A stretch of 64,000 nucleotides of DNA from Gentiana macrophylla (Eukaryota > Streptophyta > Magnoliopsida > Gentianales > Gentianaceae). This document shows positions 20,334-35,300 of this stretch, in pieces. Each line of letters begins with the position of its first letter. Position 1 is the stretch's first letter. The stretch is from contig CM047813.1 of the NCBI GenBank assembly GCA_026214975.1, positions 32,549,078-32,613,077 on the forward strand, written 5' to 3'. The notes beneath the pieces were generated by a model, which saw only the letters and a program-made list of their open reading frames with translations, was not told the DNA's origin and ran no database searches. Both the position numbers and the translations under genes were made by a program.

Positions 20334-23300
20334 ATGTTACGTTCGAACGGCCTTCGACGATTCCTCCACCTGCATGCTCTCCGTTCTCTATCTTCTCATC
20401 TTCTCCAAAATTCTTTCTCCTCCGTGTGTATTTTTACTGTATTTTCGCGTCGACTTACTCCCTCCGTGAATGTAAATTAACAGGAATCTTGTTATTTATT
20501 TATTTTTTGAATTGAAATTGATGGTAGGTGATTGAAACAGCATTAATTGGGGGAAGTAGAAGCTTTGGCACTAGTATTTCCAATCAAAATGGAGCTTTTA
20601 GATATTTAAGTTCAGGAAATGGTTCGGAATATTCTTGGCTTATCTGATTCCTTTTTGTATTAAAGTGGTTATTTTTGTTCTTCATTCTTCTTTTTCATGC
20701 ATGGTACATGTCAGTTGAAATTTCGGACAAGGGTATTTGACTTACTCTAGTGGGTAAATGATGCAGTGTTCAATGAAAGACGGTGCCCAGGCATTGGATT
20801 ATCAAAGGGCAATGTCATCTGGGCTCGCTCTATTCACGGAACCGGTGATTCTTATTTCCTTGTTTGTGCATTAAAGTTAATAGATATTTTGAATGCGCTT
20901 CTAGTACCTCAATACCTTGACTCTTACATATGGCTATAGATGCCTGTCGTAACTACAAATTTGAAGTTTCTTCTGCTTGGTTGCTTTTGAATTTCAATAC
21001 GCTGGTTGTAGAGAATAAAAATTTGGCAAAACATCAAAGCACTTCACTAACTTTTCTTGTCTTCATTCCCCCCCCCCCTTTTTTTAATTACTTTCTTGCG
21101 ATTAGCTCATTCATCACGTGATTATTATGATGTGCTTGGAGTGAAGAAGAATGCCACAGCATCTGAAATCAAGAAAGCTTATTATGGGGTGAGCCTCTGC
21201 TACAGGCTTGCTTTTAATGCTGCATTTTCTTCTTTGTTCTTTTGAGTTGTGATGTCTCTTCAATGCTTAGCTATTTCCTCCTGTCAGTGTGTCATAATTG
21301 CTTAACCATTACATGGCGTCATTACTATTTGCAGCTTGCAAAAAATTTACACCCTGATACAAATAAAGAGGATCCTGAGGCAGGCAGTAAATTTCAGGAA
21401 GTCCAAAAGGCATATGAGGTACTTCTGTGTGTGTGTGTTTGTTTTATTTTTTTTATTTTTTTCGACTCGCCTATCTTTAGTTTGTCTATATCATGGACTA
21501 TGTTTGCGTCTTATTTTGCCCTGTTTCTTTATTTTCTGTTGTAGGTTCTAAAGGATGACGATAAACGTGCCCAATATGATCAGGTTCCAGTTTTACTTTT
21601 GGCTTTTGAGGAATATCTTGCTTTTACTTTTATGAGCTGTTCCTAAAGATCTAATTGATATACTATACTGTTTGAATTTTTGAGGGGAAGTTGAAATAAA
21701 GTGATTTTGCCATTTACTATTAAATTGCTATTACATTGAGAATTCAACTTAACTTTGTTATCGGCATTGAGCTGGGAGGCTGATTTTTGTACATGAATCG
21801 TGCCATGTTAACTATCATATTTTTGTCAGGCCACGGAGTTTGTACTCCTAATGCGCAGGCTCCTGAGATTTTATAGATGGGTGCTTGTTTCTTTAGTTTT
21901 GTAGCACATAGCTTCTGCTTTAGGAATCAGGACTATTTCCTTCATATTTTTAAATTCCTAGTCATCGATGTTTTCCCTTGAATTATATGTTTTCACTCAT
22001 GAAGCAGCATTTCCATTTCAATCTAGCTTAGAGTTTGGCAAGGAAGATCATGGTGAAAGAATATGTAATCCAATAGATAGTTTACTTCTGAATGAATAGA
22101 AAATGAGAGGAGAGGATGTGTAACATACTAACATATATTAGATTCATCAGCGTGTGAAGCGAGCTTATTGTCTGTTTAGATTATGTGGAATTTTCATTGC
22201 TGTTTACTATTAACCAATCTGATCGCATAATTTTTTGGAGTAGGATAAGGTGAATGTGTCTTTTTGGAGTAGATTATGTGGATAATGTATTTTTTGTGTG
22301 GGTTATTTCACTCAAACTGCTTAGGCCGGTGAAAGTCCTGCTAAATTCATGGCTTGCCCCCATCTGCAAGATAAATAGTAGCCCAACTTATTGTTGTCAA
22401 TATGTACCCTACAAAAAGCATGCTTTCATTATCCTTTTTCAATTAACCAGTGGGCGCCAGATGGTGACAATATAGCTTACATGAATCAATCGTAACCAAG
22501 CTATGGGGATTAGTTGTTTGATAGGAAGAGTTAACAGTTAATTTAAATTGGCAATTATTTTGCATATTAATATGCTTATATTGTCCGTGGAGTGGGTACT
22601 ATGCTATTTGTTCATGGCATTAGTTTCTGCTTCTTTTATTGTTTACTTATCTTATTGTACTTTTATGCCTCCATTTCGTACGTTGTGATCATATTTGGTT
22701 GATGACATTGCAGCTTGGGCATGATGCTTTTGAAGCCTCTTCAGATGGTGGTGGTGGTGGTAATCCATTTGATATGGGTGGTTTCAATCCGTTTGAGGAC
22801 ATTTTTAGAGGCAGCGGCAGTAATGTGAGTACTGCATCTTGATAGTTGGCCTCCAATACACATGGTCTACTTTTTACTTCTCAGCTGCTCAAATTTCATA
22901 TTTTTGTTTCATATGATGTTTGGTAAATTTACAACTGATAGAACTCTCTTTGAATTATGTGAAATTTTTGCTGTTGCCCACTCGATTTGCTAATATTAAG
23001 GCAATCTGGCATCTTGAGTAGGCGTGTTTTTGTTATTGGCGGTCTGGGATAGGTATTTTTTTTACAGAAAGATGGAGGAAATGATAAAAACGTTGATAAT
23101 GGCAATCGGACTGTTAGAATCTATTTGTTGCAAGTTAGGAGCAGAGTCTCTCTCTAAATGCTGATGAGGGAGATTCAACGTGGGGGGAGACCATGAAAAA
23201 GGGTGACATTTTTGGGCAGTCGGGAGGATATGGTTTAAGACAATGCAGTTGTTGACAAATGATCCATGCAGTCAACCCAACCCATACCAACCCAGGGGGA

Positions 23301-26300
23301 ATAGTCTTCCTGACCTTTCTGGGTTTTGGAGTTTTTGTAACTGTAGTTTGATTTGTAATGGACCATAGGATTTTTGGACAGGAGGATATGGTTTGTGAGT
23401 TGTGACAACGCAAGGATATTAAATGATCCACATACTTTACCCAACTCACTGAGAATGATCTATTTGATATTTCTGGGTTTTGGAGTTTTTGTTACTGTAG
23501 TTTAACTTGAAATGGACCATAGCATTTTTTGTGAATATTTGTTCATCGATTTTGTTACATTTATCCTTTTGATTTGTGGAGCCATTAAAATGATGGATGC
23601 ATACCAATCAGTTGGCTATTATTGGTGTCTTGGAAGGCCCTTTGTATTATTAATATCATCCAGTGTTTTTTTTCCATGTCGATATTGTAATTCAAATAAT
23701 ATATTTGAAAAAGGGAAAGAACAATGTCTTAACGAGGCTATACTCTGTATAATTGTATTGTTGACATTATTTTAGTAACATCATTATAATTAAATGGGGC
23801 AATGCCTTGTTGTCTGTATCCTTACATAGCTGGCTGTTGGATTGATGTTGGGAATTCTGTCTGCACTATTTTATGAAATAGTATCATTCTATTTATATAA
23901 AGAGACTAATTGCAATAGATTGCCTACTTGTGTGTTGTACATGTATTATTAGAACGGCTTACAAGAACTAGTAAGATGGCTTTAAATTTTTATGCTTGTA
24001 ACTTGACTTAGTTTTATTAATCAATACTAAATATGTTTCGTTAATTTCTTGTAACTTGGATAAATGTTTTGTTATTATTTAGCCTGGTTATTAGAGGATT
24101 ATGTATTTCATATCTTGATTTGGCTAATTGAAGATGCATTAGTGTTGTTAAAGCGCTAGGCAATGCTGATGCGACACCCAAGCGCCCAGCTACTGGTCGC
24201 CAGGAGACCAAAAAAGCACCGCCAGGCAACACCATCAATTGTTTTGCTTAAAGGTTCTGAATGATGCCTACATTATTCATAGCATGGTTGGAATCCATTC
24301 CTAAGAGGATCCATTGAACAGAATAGAACTTCAATACTAGATGCTGGATGCTGCCGACAGAATTTCTAAGATAGTATATCCTTGTTACAAGGATCTTGCA
24401 GTCTATGAATTCATGTGGAAGGGACACATCCTAAGCCCAAATTAGCCAATAGAAAGCTGCTCCATCTAGATTAAGCTACATTAATTCCTTAGGTAAATAA
24501 GACTGCTCCACCACCCTCACTTTCAGTTCACATTGTTGAGTAAAGCCCTTCAACACACTTAATTTGACTCAATGCAAGACACATCAATAACTAAGATAGA
24601 AGGATGGATGCGCATTGGACAGGGTACTAGTGGCTGCACCTCGAGTAACACACTGTCTGTTCATGAATAGGGGCCAAAACGAGCCAAAAGAGTGCTGCTT
24701 AAGCAAGGGAGGTGATTGCCTCTTCATTTTTGCTGCCCTGCCGGCCTGTCCCCCTTTGAAGCTCTGAGATGCTGCCTAGGTGATGCCTAGCACGCTTTTA
24801 ACAACTATGGGATGCATATGACTTCAATTGATGAAGGGTTGTGAAGTTGTAATTTGTGCTCAAATTGAAGATTTGACCAGTATACGCTACATTTTATGCA
24901 TAATAAATGTATTTCTCAAGTTCTATACTCAGTCTTGCCACAACGAAAACTGCATTCCGTTCTTGCTGAAATTCTAGTTATGATTTTTTTACTTGATTCA
25001 GCTTCAGTTTCATGACCTTTATTCTGCCAAGACAAGATAGGTGACAGGGCTATAAGCCTATAACAATGTTTTTTTCCAAAAATTCTTTGACATCATCGCC
25101 ATACTTGTACTTTTTTGGATGCTGTTAATCATCTTCAGGCCCTTCCCCTGCAGTTGTCCGACTGTTTTTTCATGTAACCTGACAACCATTTTTCTTTTGC
25201 ATGCTTTGCAATCTGTGCTGTTATTTGATTGTTTATTTGAAACCTGACAAGGATTCTTCTTTTGCATGTCTTGCAATGTGATGGGCTCAAATTGAGATCA
25301 GGTTTTTAACAGCATCTTTGATAAAATGGGAGGTGAAGACGTCAAGGTTTTGGCATCCACTTAGTCGTTGGTTAAAGGATTCCAAATAGTTCATTGTTGG
25401 TTAAAGGATTCCAAATAGTTCATCCTTTATGAATTTTTTTTTTATAGGTTGCATTGGAAATTTCATTCATGGAAGCCATTCAGGGATGTACCAAGACTCT
25501 GAATTTCCAGACTGATGTGTCTTGCAGTACTTGCGGTACGATTTGTTGCAAATAAGGGGATATGTTGAATAAGGAATTCCATATCTGCTTATTTACATTA
25601 TTTTATTTAAGAATGAATTTCAATCCCTGAAATGGTGCCAGTAATGTCGAGATCAACGTAGCAAGGGTGGACCTTGTAGCACTCACGGTTTTGCTCATTG
25701 ATTTCGTTAGGTGGAACTGGTGTTCCTCCAGGGACTCGGCCTGAAACCTGCAAGCGCTGTAGAGGCTCTGGTGTTGTGAGTTTTCTGGATTTGTTTTTTT
25801 GGTTCGTCTGTTTAGTAACTAGATTATCTTGGACACCATACATCTAAGTGTATCTTATTGATCACATGCAGACAGTTCTACAACAAGGCCCATTGATGAT
25901 GCAGATGACTTGTCAACATTGCAAGGGCCAGGGAAAGATTGTAACGGTATGATACTCATTTTATCACTCTCGAACATATTGTACCGTTTGTACAAAACTA
26001 CTCAATGGCCTTGAATTGTGCTTATGTGACATCCATTTGCCACTGATTGAGAAATCTCTAGCGGTTTACATTTTAGGAGGGGAGAGCTTGATGTGTTAAG
26101 CTTTATGGGTGGAGGAAAATGTCTGCCCCAATCACTTGAGATGGAATTAGTTAAAGGTGACTACCATATCACATGGTAGGGGGTGATTTATTGGTGTATA
26201 ATAGAACTTTATGGCTGGTGCAGAATTTCTGCAAGACATGCAGAGGTGATCGCGTTGTAAGGGGAACCAAATCTGTCAAAGTAGCTATTGATCCAGGTAA

Positions 26301-29300
26301 TTCATATGTTGACCTGAAATATGGCCTCCTGATATCAATTCCTTGGTATGAACTAATCCTCCATGATTGATCTGCTTGATGCAATATTCTTCTTCTGAAA
26401 TTGGTTGTGCTATTTTTCCCCCTCTTCTTCGTATTGGTAGCATATGGATTATTGTGGAAATATTTAGGAGAAAAGAAATAATCTCTTATTGATGATTGAG
26501 GTCTTAGTGAATCTGCTAAGCCTCTTAAAAACACGACATAGGAGGTTTAAATCGAGATAAGAACAAGGTTATCTCTTATCCGAATATTAAATCTCTTATT
26601 TATCTTCTAATCTATTTAAAATACCAACCTATCTGAACTTTATACAGAATGATGCCATCATATCAAACAAATAAATAGGCAGCGAACTAAAAAAATAAAA
26701 AGTTAAAAAGGACTTATTCGCTAATTCCACACTCCCCGTCAAGTCGGCGCATGGATGTCCATGTCCAGCTTGCTTACAAACTTGTGAAAATCTTGTATCA
26801 TGAGAGCTTTCGTCAACCCACCTGGAATTGGCTTGATTTTTGGAAGAAATGGAATGCAGATGAAACCTCCCTCTAGTTTCTTCTTTCTAAAGTGTCAGTC
26901 TATAGCCACGTGTTCGGTCCTATCATGCTGGATCACAAAAGAGCTTCATAGGTGGATTACATTGCAGTCTCAAGTCTTCCATCACCTTTTTTAAAATCCA
27001 AATCTGCTCACATATTCCTAGGGACATGGCCTTAAATTCCGCTTCAGCACTACTCCGAGCCACTACATTTCGTTTTTTACTTTGCCAAGTCACTAGCTTT
27101 CCCAATATCTAGTGATCTTTTGTCTTTTACACATCTGCCCCAATTTGCGTCTAAATATGCTTCTACTCCCCTTTCCTCTGATTTCTGGAACCATAAACCA
27201 CTACCTGGGGTACCTTTTAAGTACTTTGGGAACCTTGTGAGCTGCTTCCAAGTGCTTTTCTGCCGCCATTGCATGAACTGGCTGGACGGAGCTCACGGCA
27301 TAAGCTATGTATTGCCTTGTGTGTGAATAAATCAAGCTCCCCACTAATCTGTGAAAGCTCTCCTTGTTAGTTATCAAGGTTTTCCACCTTACAATCTCCC
27401 AGCTTCAAGATTAAATTCCATTGGAGCACTTGCGGCTTGTCATCTGTTATACCAATTTCCTCCAGTAAGTCCAATGTATATTTTCTTTGGGACATAACTA
27501 GGCCTTCTCTTGATCTAGCCACTTCCATCCCCAAGAAGTATCTTAAGGGTCCCAAATCCTTATTTCAAATTCAGCTGATGCTCCTTCAAGATCATCACCT
27601 GTCAAACAATGTCATCCACATAGACTATGATGACTGTTAGTTTGCCTGCAATAGATTGTTTGAAAATAAAGTATGATCAGACTTCAGAGTGTCCCTGATC
27701 AAACCCAAGTCTTTTTAGAAAAGTCATAAACGGTCAAACCCTGCCCTTGGACTTTGTTTTAGGCCATAAAGAGATTTCTGCAGCATGCACAACTTTGCTT
27801 CAAACTTACCCTCAAATCCTTGGTGCTTGTCCATATACATTTCCTCCTTTAGATCTCCATGGAAGAAGGCATTCTTCACATCCAGTTGTGTCAATGACCA
27901 ATCTTAATTAACTGCAACTGATAATATTTTCCTTATGGTATTAAGTTTGGCTACCAGTGAAAAAGTTTTTAGGAAAATCAGTTCCATGAGCTTGAGAAAA
28001 TCCTTTGGCCACAAGTCTGGCCTTGTGCCTCTGTATTGAAGCATTTGAGTTGTATTTTATTGTGAAAACCCACCTACAACCCACGGTTTTCCTCTTCACA
28101 ATGAAAATTCTTAGGATGAGGTTTATCAAAAATAAAATAAAATAAAATAAAAGGAAGAGGAAACAACTTCTGCAAGTAAGTAAAACTACGGTGTCCACGT
28201 CTATTGTGCCAAAGCATTACACGATACTAACATTACGTCTAAAAACTTGTTTTTCAGAATGGTCTTGATTCACTCCCTTGAGCACAAACAGTCCTGATAT
28301 AGCTTCAGCACTGCCAATCGTTTTCCGTCAAATCCTGAAAGGTGCTCTCATTAGAAGTGAAATTAACAATTTAATTATTGTACCTGTATCAGCTTGCTCA
28401 CATAAAGTATGTTGCACTTAAGGTTTGGACCATATAAAGCAATATTAAGGGTGAGATTTTGGTCAAAGTTAATCATCCCTTTTCCTGAAACAGTGGATGT
28501 AGAACCATCAGCAGTTTTAACTGTTTGAGGGCTTTTGCAGAGAAAATAATTAGAGAATAAGTTTAAATTTCCGGACATATGATCTGAAGCTCAGGTATCA
28601 GCAATCTAGAGATTCTTCAGATCATTCAAAAATTAAAAACGGAGGTATTTTGGATACCTGTGTTGGCCATTGAAGCACTTCCCTGAGGTTCAGAATTCTC
28701 TATATGATTAGTAGTGCTTGATGACCCATGACTCCCACTCATCATCACCTTCCTTCTACTCTCTTCATGTCTAATTTCATAAAACACTGTTTTGAGGGAA
28801 GGAAAAGGCTTCATTCCAAGAATACGGCCTCTTACATCATCTAATTCAGTGTTCAATCCTGTTGGAAACCTGAATACCTTTTCTTCTTCTTTGAGATATT
28901 TGAACTTTTTTTGCATCTTCAGGACAGTTCCAAGGTATATCTTCTAGAACATCAATGTGTTGCCAAGATCTTGATAACAGATTATATTAGTGACTCTGAG
29001 TCCACCTTGCTTGCGGTCTTGAAGTTTAGCCTTCACCTCATATTTTTCAGAAGTATTTTCCTTCTTTGAGTACAATTCAGAGGCAGCATTCTTAATCTCT
29101 TCAGCTGTCACAAAAATGATAAAATTTTCACTGATTTCTGGGGTCATAGACCCAAGTAACCATGACATGACTAGGCTGTTCTCAACCCTCAATTGCTTAT
29201 AAGTTTGATCACCAGGCGCATGAGTTTTGATTTCTCCAGTCAAGTATTCTTCCTTCCCTCTGCCGGTGATAAACAACCTGACAGACCGGGACCATTGAAG

Positions 29301-32300
29301 AAAATCGGCACCATTCAGCTTTTGAACTGAAATGAACATGAGTGAAGTGTCACCTCCCCTTGAAATCGATCCTTTTTGGGCCTCAACCTTTGGAGTTTCA
29401 TCAACAGAAATTCAAACGCCATTGGATTTCGATTTTTTTTTAGTCAAAAGAAACAGGATTTGAAGAGCTCATGGTCCTGATACCATGTGAGAAGTAGAAA
29501 AGACAAAGGAGAAAGTAGTCTTTCTTGTTACTTTGAAAGAAAAAGCATTACAGGATATATGGACCAACGCCAGTGGGAAGCTGGCAAAAAATGAGGGCGG
29601 CACTATCTTATGACACTCTAACCTACCAGCTGTTAACGTTAACATGGACAGCTAACCACCTATGAAATTAACCGGGGGGGTGGGTGGGGGGAATTAAGAG
29701 AAAGGACAAAAAAGATCTAAATTAGGGAATATGACATCTTTTCAAAACTTTTGCATAAAAGACAAACTCATTTAAAAAAAACTGTTGTGTTCGCATGATG
29801 GGAAATAAAAAGGGTCACAATACAGTTTCTCCCTCATCCACTATTTTTAAACACAAATATCTCTCAATCTACAACTCCAAAATTGATAATTCTTTCAGCA
29901 TTTTTTTTTGTGTTCTTTATATCGAGACCATAATGACCATATTCCGACGTAATTTTTGAAACTCCATTGTCGAAATTCAATGTTGTGCCTGTCTATATGT
30001 ATATGCAAGCACACAAATACAACCCCATCCCTAACTATATGTCGTTTTTTCAAAAAAGAAAAACATGATCCTTATTCTTTTTCATGCTAGAATACCAAGA
30101 AAGCATTTATTAATTTTTTCCCCATCCTACCCCTAATTTATTATCCATTCATCAACTTTTCAAACTTCACATCCATTGCATAAATGATAGTAAGTGGGTA
30201 TTATAGACTTTATGATCTAATATGTATGGAATTATTAATCCAATTTCTTATTTGCGTGTAAACGTAAAAAATGACAGTTATTTAGGGACAGAGGTAGTGT
30301 ATGTGTACAGATTGTTATATACTCATTCCTTCCCAAAATCTATGTCCATTTAGCTTTTTGGTTTTGTCCCATAATATAAGACCATTTGGATTACCAATGG
30401 AGTTTTTATTGCATTTTCTTCCTTTTACCCCTAATTTATTATATATTCACCCACTTTTCATTGCTTTATGACTCACCACTTTCTTAAACTGTGTGAAAAG
30501 TGTAAGTGGACTTATATTTTGGGACGGAGGGAGTAGTACATTAGTACCATAATTATTTAATATATGAGGGGTCAATTTAGGTTCAGTGTCAAACTGAGTT
30601 TGCTTATTCATCAATGTAAAAGTATTGTAATTTACTTATTCTCCTAGTGGAATGGTATGCTTTTATACATGTTTATTCATGTCATTTTTTGGTTTTTCGT
30701 ATGCGATTTTAAATAAACGTAAATCGTTTCTATTCTGATTGAAATCCGCACCCTACTGTATAACTACTCAGCACATTCACCATTGTTGCTCTTTTCTGAT
30801 TCTAGCTGGTTCTTTAAACATTTCTACAGGGATAGACAATGATGAAACCGTGAAGATGAAAAACAATGGTGGTGCAGATCCTGAAGGCAGCCTACCTGGG
30901 GATCTTCACGTTACTATTAAGGTTGAACAAATGGTTCTTGCTTGGTTGTCACTATGTTTATACATGTTCCTTTGTCAAATATATTGCATCCGCATTCACC
31001 TTTCACACCCCTGCCCTTGCTGCAGGCACTTGAACCTTTTGGTTTCCTGACTGTATAATTTTCTGAACTTTTTTTTATACCTTTATTTAAGGTAAGGGCT
31101 GACCCAGTTTTCCGTAGAGAAGGGTCCAACATCCATGTTGATGCGAATCTGAGCATCACACAGGTACTTATCTTTTCTGTTGCAAGTTCCAGTCCATAGA
31201 ATTGTGAAGTTGTTTGTGTCTAAGGATGTAGAATTGTATTATTCAGCATTACTTGTGTTTTTCTTTCCTGAAAAGAAAATAGAACCAGAAACAACTGTGC
31301 TCTCTTGTGTTGTGTAGGCATTTCTCCCTCTCTCCCCAATGTGCACTTATTCTTGTGCAGATTAAAGATATTTTTCTTGGTAATTTTCAAGATATGACAA
31401 CCCAAGCAATATAGGTATCTGTATCCGAGAGTACACTTCGGAAGCTACTCATTCCTGGCTTAGGCTGATAAGGACACATAAATTAAGAAAACTAAAGATA
31501 CTTCAAAAAATAAAGCACGCTTTCATCAAGCATGCTCTACTATTTCAGGAGTGTGTATATGTTAGTGTAAATTAAACAGCTTCTCTTGGTAATAGTTTTG
31601 AAACTACATGTTGCAGCACAAAACATATAGGCAAGCTAGACTATTGTTGAAATTCTGTTAGTCGGTCCAACGCCCGATTTATGCTGATAGTCCTTTTTTA
31701 TGTGGTAAGTCTTTTATAGAAACACTAAATTTGGGTTTTATTATTAGTAGTGGAATAAGGATTAGGAAATTCAGGAAGAACGAGGGTGACTATTAGTCCA
31801 TTTTATTCTTCTTCTTTTTTCACTCCGCTTCAGGGGTGGGGATTTGATTCCTTTCATTACATGTGAAACTGACTGAAGTCATTCTGGAAGCTACTATGGA
31901 ACCTACATGTAGTCATCGCTTGTGTTATTCTATCTAACTGAAACCATTTCTGCTAAATTTGTGATGTCTTCAACACTGGAACACATAGGATCTTAAGCCT
32001 TCTAGAAACTACAGCCCAAGATAGGCATCTGTCTCTGAGAATACACAGCTAGATGCCACTCTTTCCATACTAAAGCTAGAAAGAAGCAGACATCCAGGAA
32101 ACAAACTATTCTGAATCGCATCACGAAACGGATAGTCAATGTAGATCATTGAAGAGACTCTATTAGTTCAAGACACGATTTATGCTGCAGATAATCCAGC
32201 TTATTCTGCCTTTTTCACATCTCTTCAAGGGTGGGGTATTGTTGAGGATTTTGTCGTAGGGGTACTTGTGTCTGTTTTTATCAACATTTCTAGGAGTCTT

Positions 32301-35300
32301 GTAATTTATAATTAGTGTTTTTTTTTTTTCCTTCTTCCTTTTATTCCTGATTCGGTTGGTTCAGGCTGGTAGTATAAAAGGCAAGACAGCCTGTTTCCGT
32401 GTCCTAATCTCTAGGAGGTGATCAGAGTATATTGAGGGATTCCACCTATATATGTATTGTCGCTGTAACTCTCTGATCAATGAAATAAAGTTATTTTTTC
32501 CTCTCTCGAAATAATTCGCAAGTTTTGATTTCATTACATATGAAAGAAACGAATTCCTTCTGGAAGCTTCTACCGAAGTCATCCCATGTGATATTTTATC
32601 CCACCGAAATAATCTTTTGCTGAATCTGTAATGTCTTTAATCTTGGAACATGTATGATCTTAAAGTTTTTGCTAGTAAAGCACAAGAAGCAATCAGTCTC
32701 CATGAATTCATGACGCAAATAAAATTAGGTCTCATATTTCCCCCCCGTTCCTTTTGTCCTTGAAAAACAGCTTGTTAATCTAGATAAGGTTCCTGGGCTT
32801 CAATTGATTGCTATCCAAAGATTCGGTACCTATTTTGGCACATTCTTTCTGCACCAGTCTATTTTCCCAGCTCGTCCTCTGCCTCAGATCTTACTGAATT
32901 TTCACTGCATCTTCCAGTTAAAAGGTAGCAGACTGTTCAGGTTCTCCGTAAAGGCAATCTCCTGCATAATATCTGAATAATGTTTCATGAGGAGTTGCAC
33001 AGTGAAAGCTTGAACATTTGCATCCTTACTCCTACCTTTAGGCCATCTCAACTGCTTATTTTTTATCTGATGGATTCTTTTAAGCTTATTATTGCTGGCC
33101 CAAGATAAATGGTATTATTGCAACCCCCCCACCCCAATTTTCAGTTATTCCTTTACCTTCCCTTAGGGAAACCCAAGGCTGAAGGAGTTTCCTTACTCAA
33201 CAATCAAAACTTTAGGGTGTTACCTGCTTATTTGATTTCTGCCATGAGAGACTTCGTTTCTTGGTCGAGTGGCTATCGCACTGGGGCAGTGCACCAATTT
33301 AACCCACAAAGAATTCTTTCGGGGCATGTACATTCCTCATTTATTTCATTAAATAGAACTTTCTGTGCTCGGCTGTTGTTGCACACCCCTCGTATGTTTT
33401 TGTATTATTAAGTAGCGCACTGTTTTCTTGGATTAGGACTTAAAACACAGCATATGGTGGTGTTGATTTATGTTTACTTCATCATGCTTTCTTCGTTTTC
33501 TGTGTAAACTTTGTTTTAAGCTTCAAGGGCCATTTGCACTTTACTTAATTGCACAAGGCTATGATATTCTACAGAGAAAAGCATATCACTTGATTTGTGC
33601 AACAAATGAGAGAGAAAAGAATATTTTCTTATATTCAGAATAAATAGTACTACCTCCGTCTCAAAATGTAAGTCCGTTTAGCATTTTTGTTTTGTCCCAT
33701 AATGTAAGTCCATTTAAATAACCAAGGAAGCATTTATTACATATTTCTCCTTTTATCCCTCGTATATTATCTACCCACCCACTTTTTACTACTCTACATT
33801 AATAATAGTCAAAGGTCATTTTAGACTTTTCCATCAAAATCAATGACAAATAACCAATTTAACCAACTTTCTTAATATGTGTGAAAAACCCCAAATGGAC
33901 TTACATTTTGGGACGGAGGTAGTACAAAGGAATAAATAGAAGAACAGATTACCCAAAGCGTCTGGGTTCATAAAGAAAAAACAGTTTGGAAACCTCTAAT
34001 AACTACAGCCGCCAAGGCTAAATATCTACCCAGCGGTTTAAAACTATTTCCAAGAACAGGCTGTGATAAAGGATTATGTTAATCCCATAAATGCATAAAA
34101 GACTTCAATAAATACTTCTGAATAATAAAATATTTCTATAATTTGACTACATCTTTTCTAGGGACATACTTTTTTTCTCTTTGTATGTGATCATTATCAG
34201 TGGGTTCATGGAAAACTCCTGCAATCAAATTTGGGAAACTCTGTATTTATGCTCATATCTCATTAATTTAAATATCTTGCAGGCTATTTTGGGTGGTACA
34301 ATTCAGGTTCCAACTCTGACCGGTGATGTTGTTGTTAAGGTTTGTTTTGCCTCATTTAAATTATTTCCCTCTACTGAGTGGTGTCTATTCAGGTGTTAGA
34401 TAGTGTAAATAACTTAATATTTGGAAGTTATACATCCTTTCGGTTCAGTGATTGTTTGTCAGTCTTATCAAATAATTTTGGTAAATTATATGATTATGCT
34501 AGCTTTGTCTGATAAGCAAGAATACAGCAACGATTTTCGTGACCAAGTATTGCAACAGATGGTATAATATGTCCCACTTGTTGGCAGGAGAATCCATCAG
34601 AGAGTTTGTTCCAGCTCCGATTTAGAAATGAAAATGTTCAATTTAAAAAAAAAAAAAATTTGTTTGGGGCGGGGGGTCAGGGTGGTTCGTTGGTTGGTGG
34701 AAAATGTTCTAAGGCTAATCTGGAGAATTTAGAAAATACCAGCAGGTTTACTGTACTTGGCTGATTTGTTAAGGGTATTAAGTTTTCCTTAAATACTCCA
34801 ACCTGCTGATTCCTGGACGCAGAAGAAAGTGCTTCACATCACGACGATAATGTTAGAAAGGGTGAGGAAAGGGTAACATGTGATCCACAGCATCCAATGG
34901 TGTGTGCTGGACAGGGTATGACCTGAACATATGAAAAGGAAGTTACATATAATTGAAAGTTGTGCTACGGTTGTTGTAGGGCTGATTGTCAATGTTAGTT
35001 GGGAATGGCATAAAAGGGGATTGAATAGTTCGATTCTATGGCACTCCTAAATAGAATGCAGGAGGAGGTTTATCTTGCTTTGATTCCTAGCTCCTCAAAT
35101 TTTACTACATAAAATGCCCTGGGCTCACAAATGTACATTACTCGCAATTTGGCCAAAGGTGGCTTGGTGCAAGAATAGGATTCCATAATGAAAGAATAGC
35201 GACAGACTGCAGAAATAGGGTATCAATGATTCAAATCGTTATTTCTGTTTAAATCTCTTCTAGAAACCCATGATCATCTTTTCCATTCATGTCCTTTCTC

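Noticed and set aside
20930..21121. Open frame in intron 3-4 of the GFA2-like gene
   Set aside because: Overlaps an intron and the C-rich acceptor tract. The true exon frame at 21106 is fixed by the J-domain.
30275..30300. TTTAGGGACAGAGGTAGT resembling a Stowaway end
   Set aside because: No matching inverted partner was found upstream at a plausible distance, so at most it is a truncated MITE.
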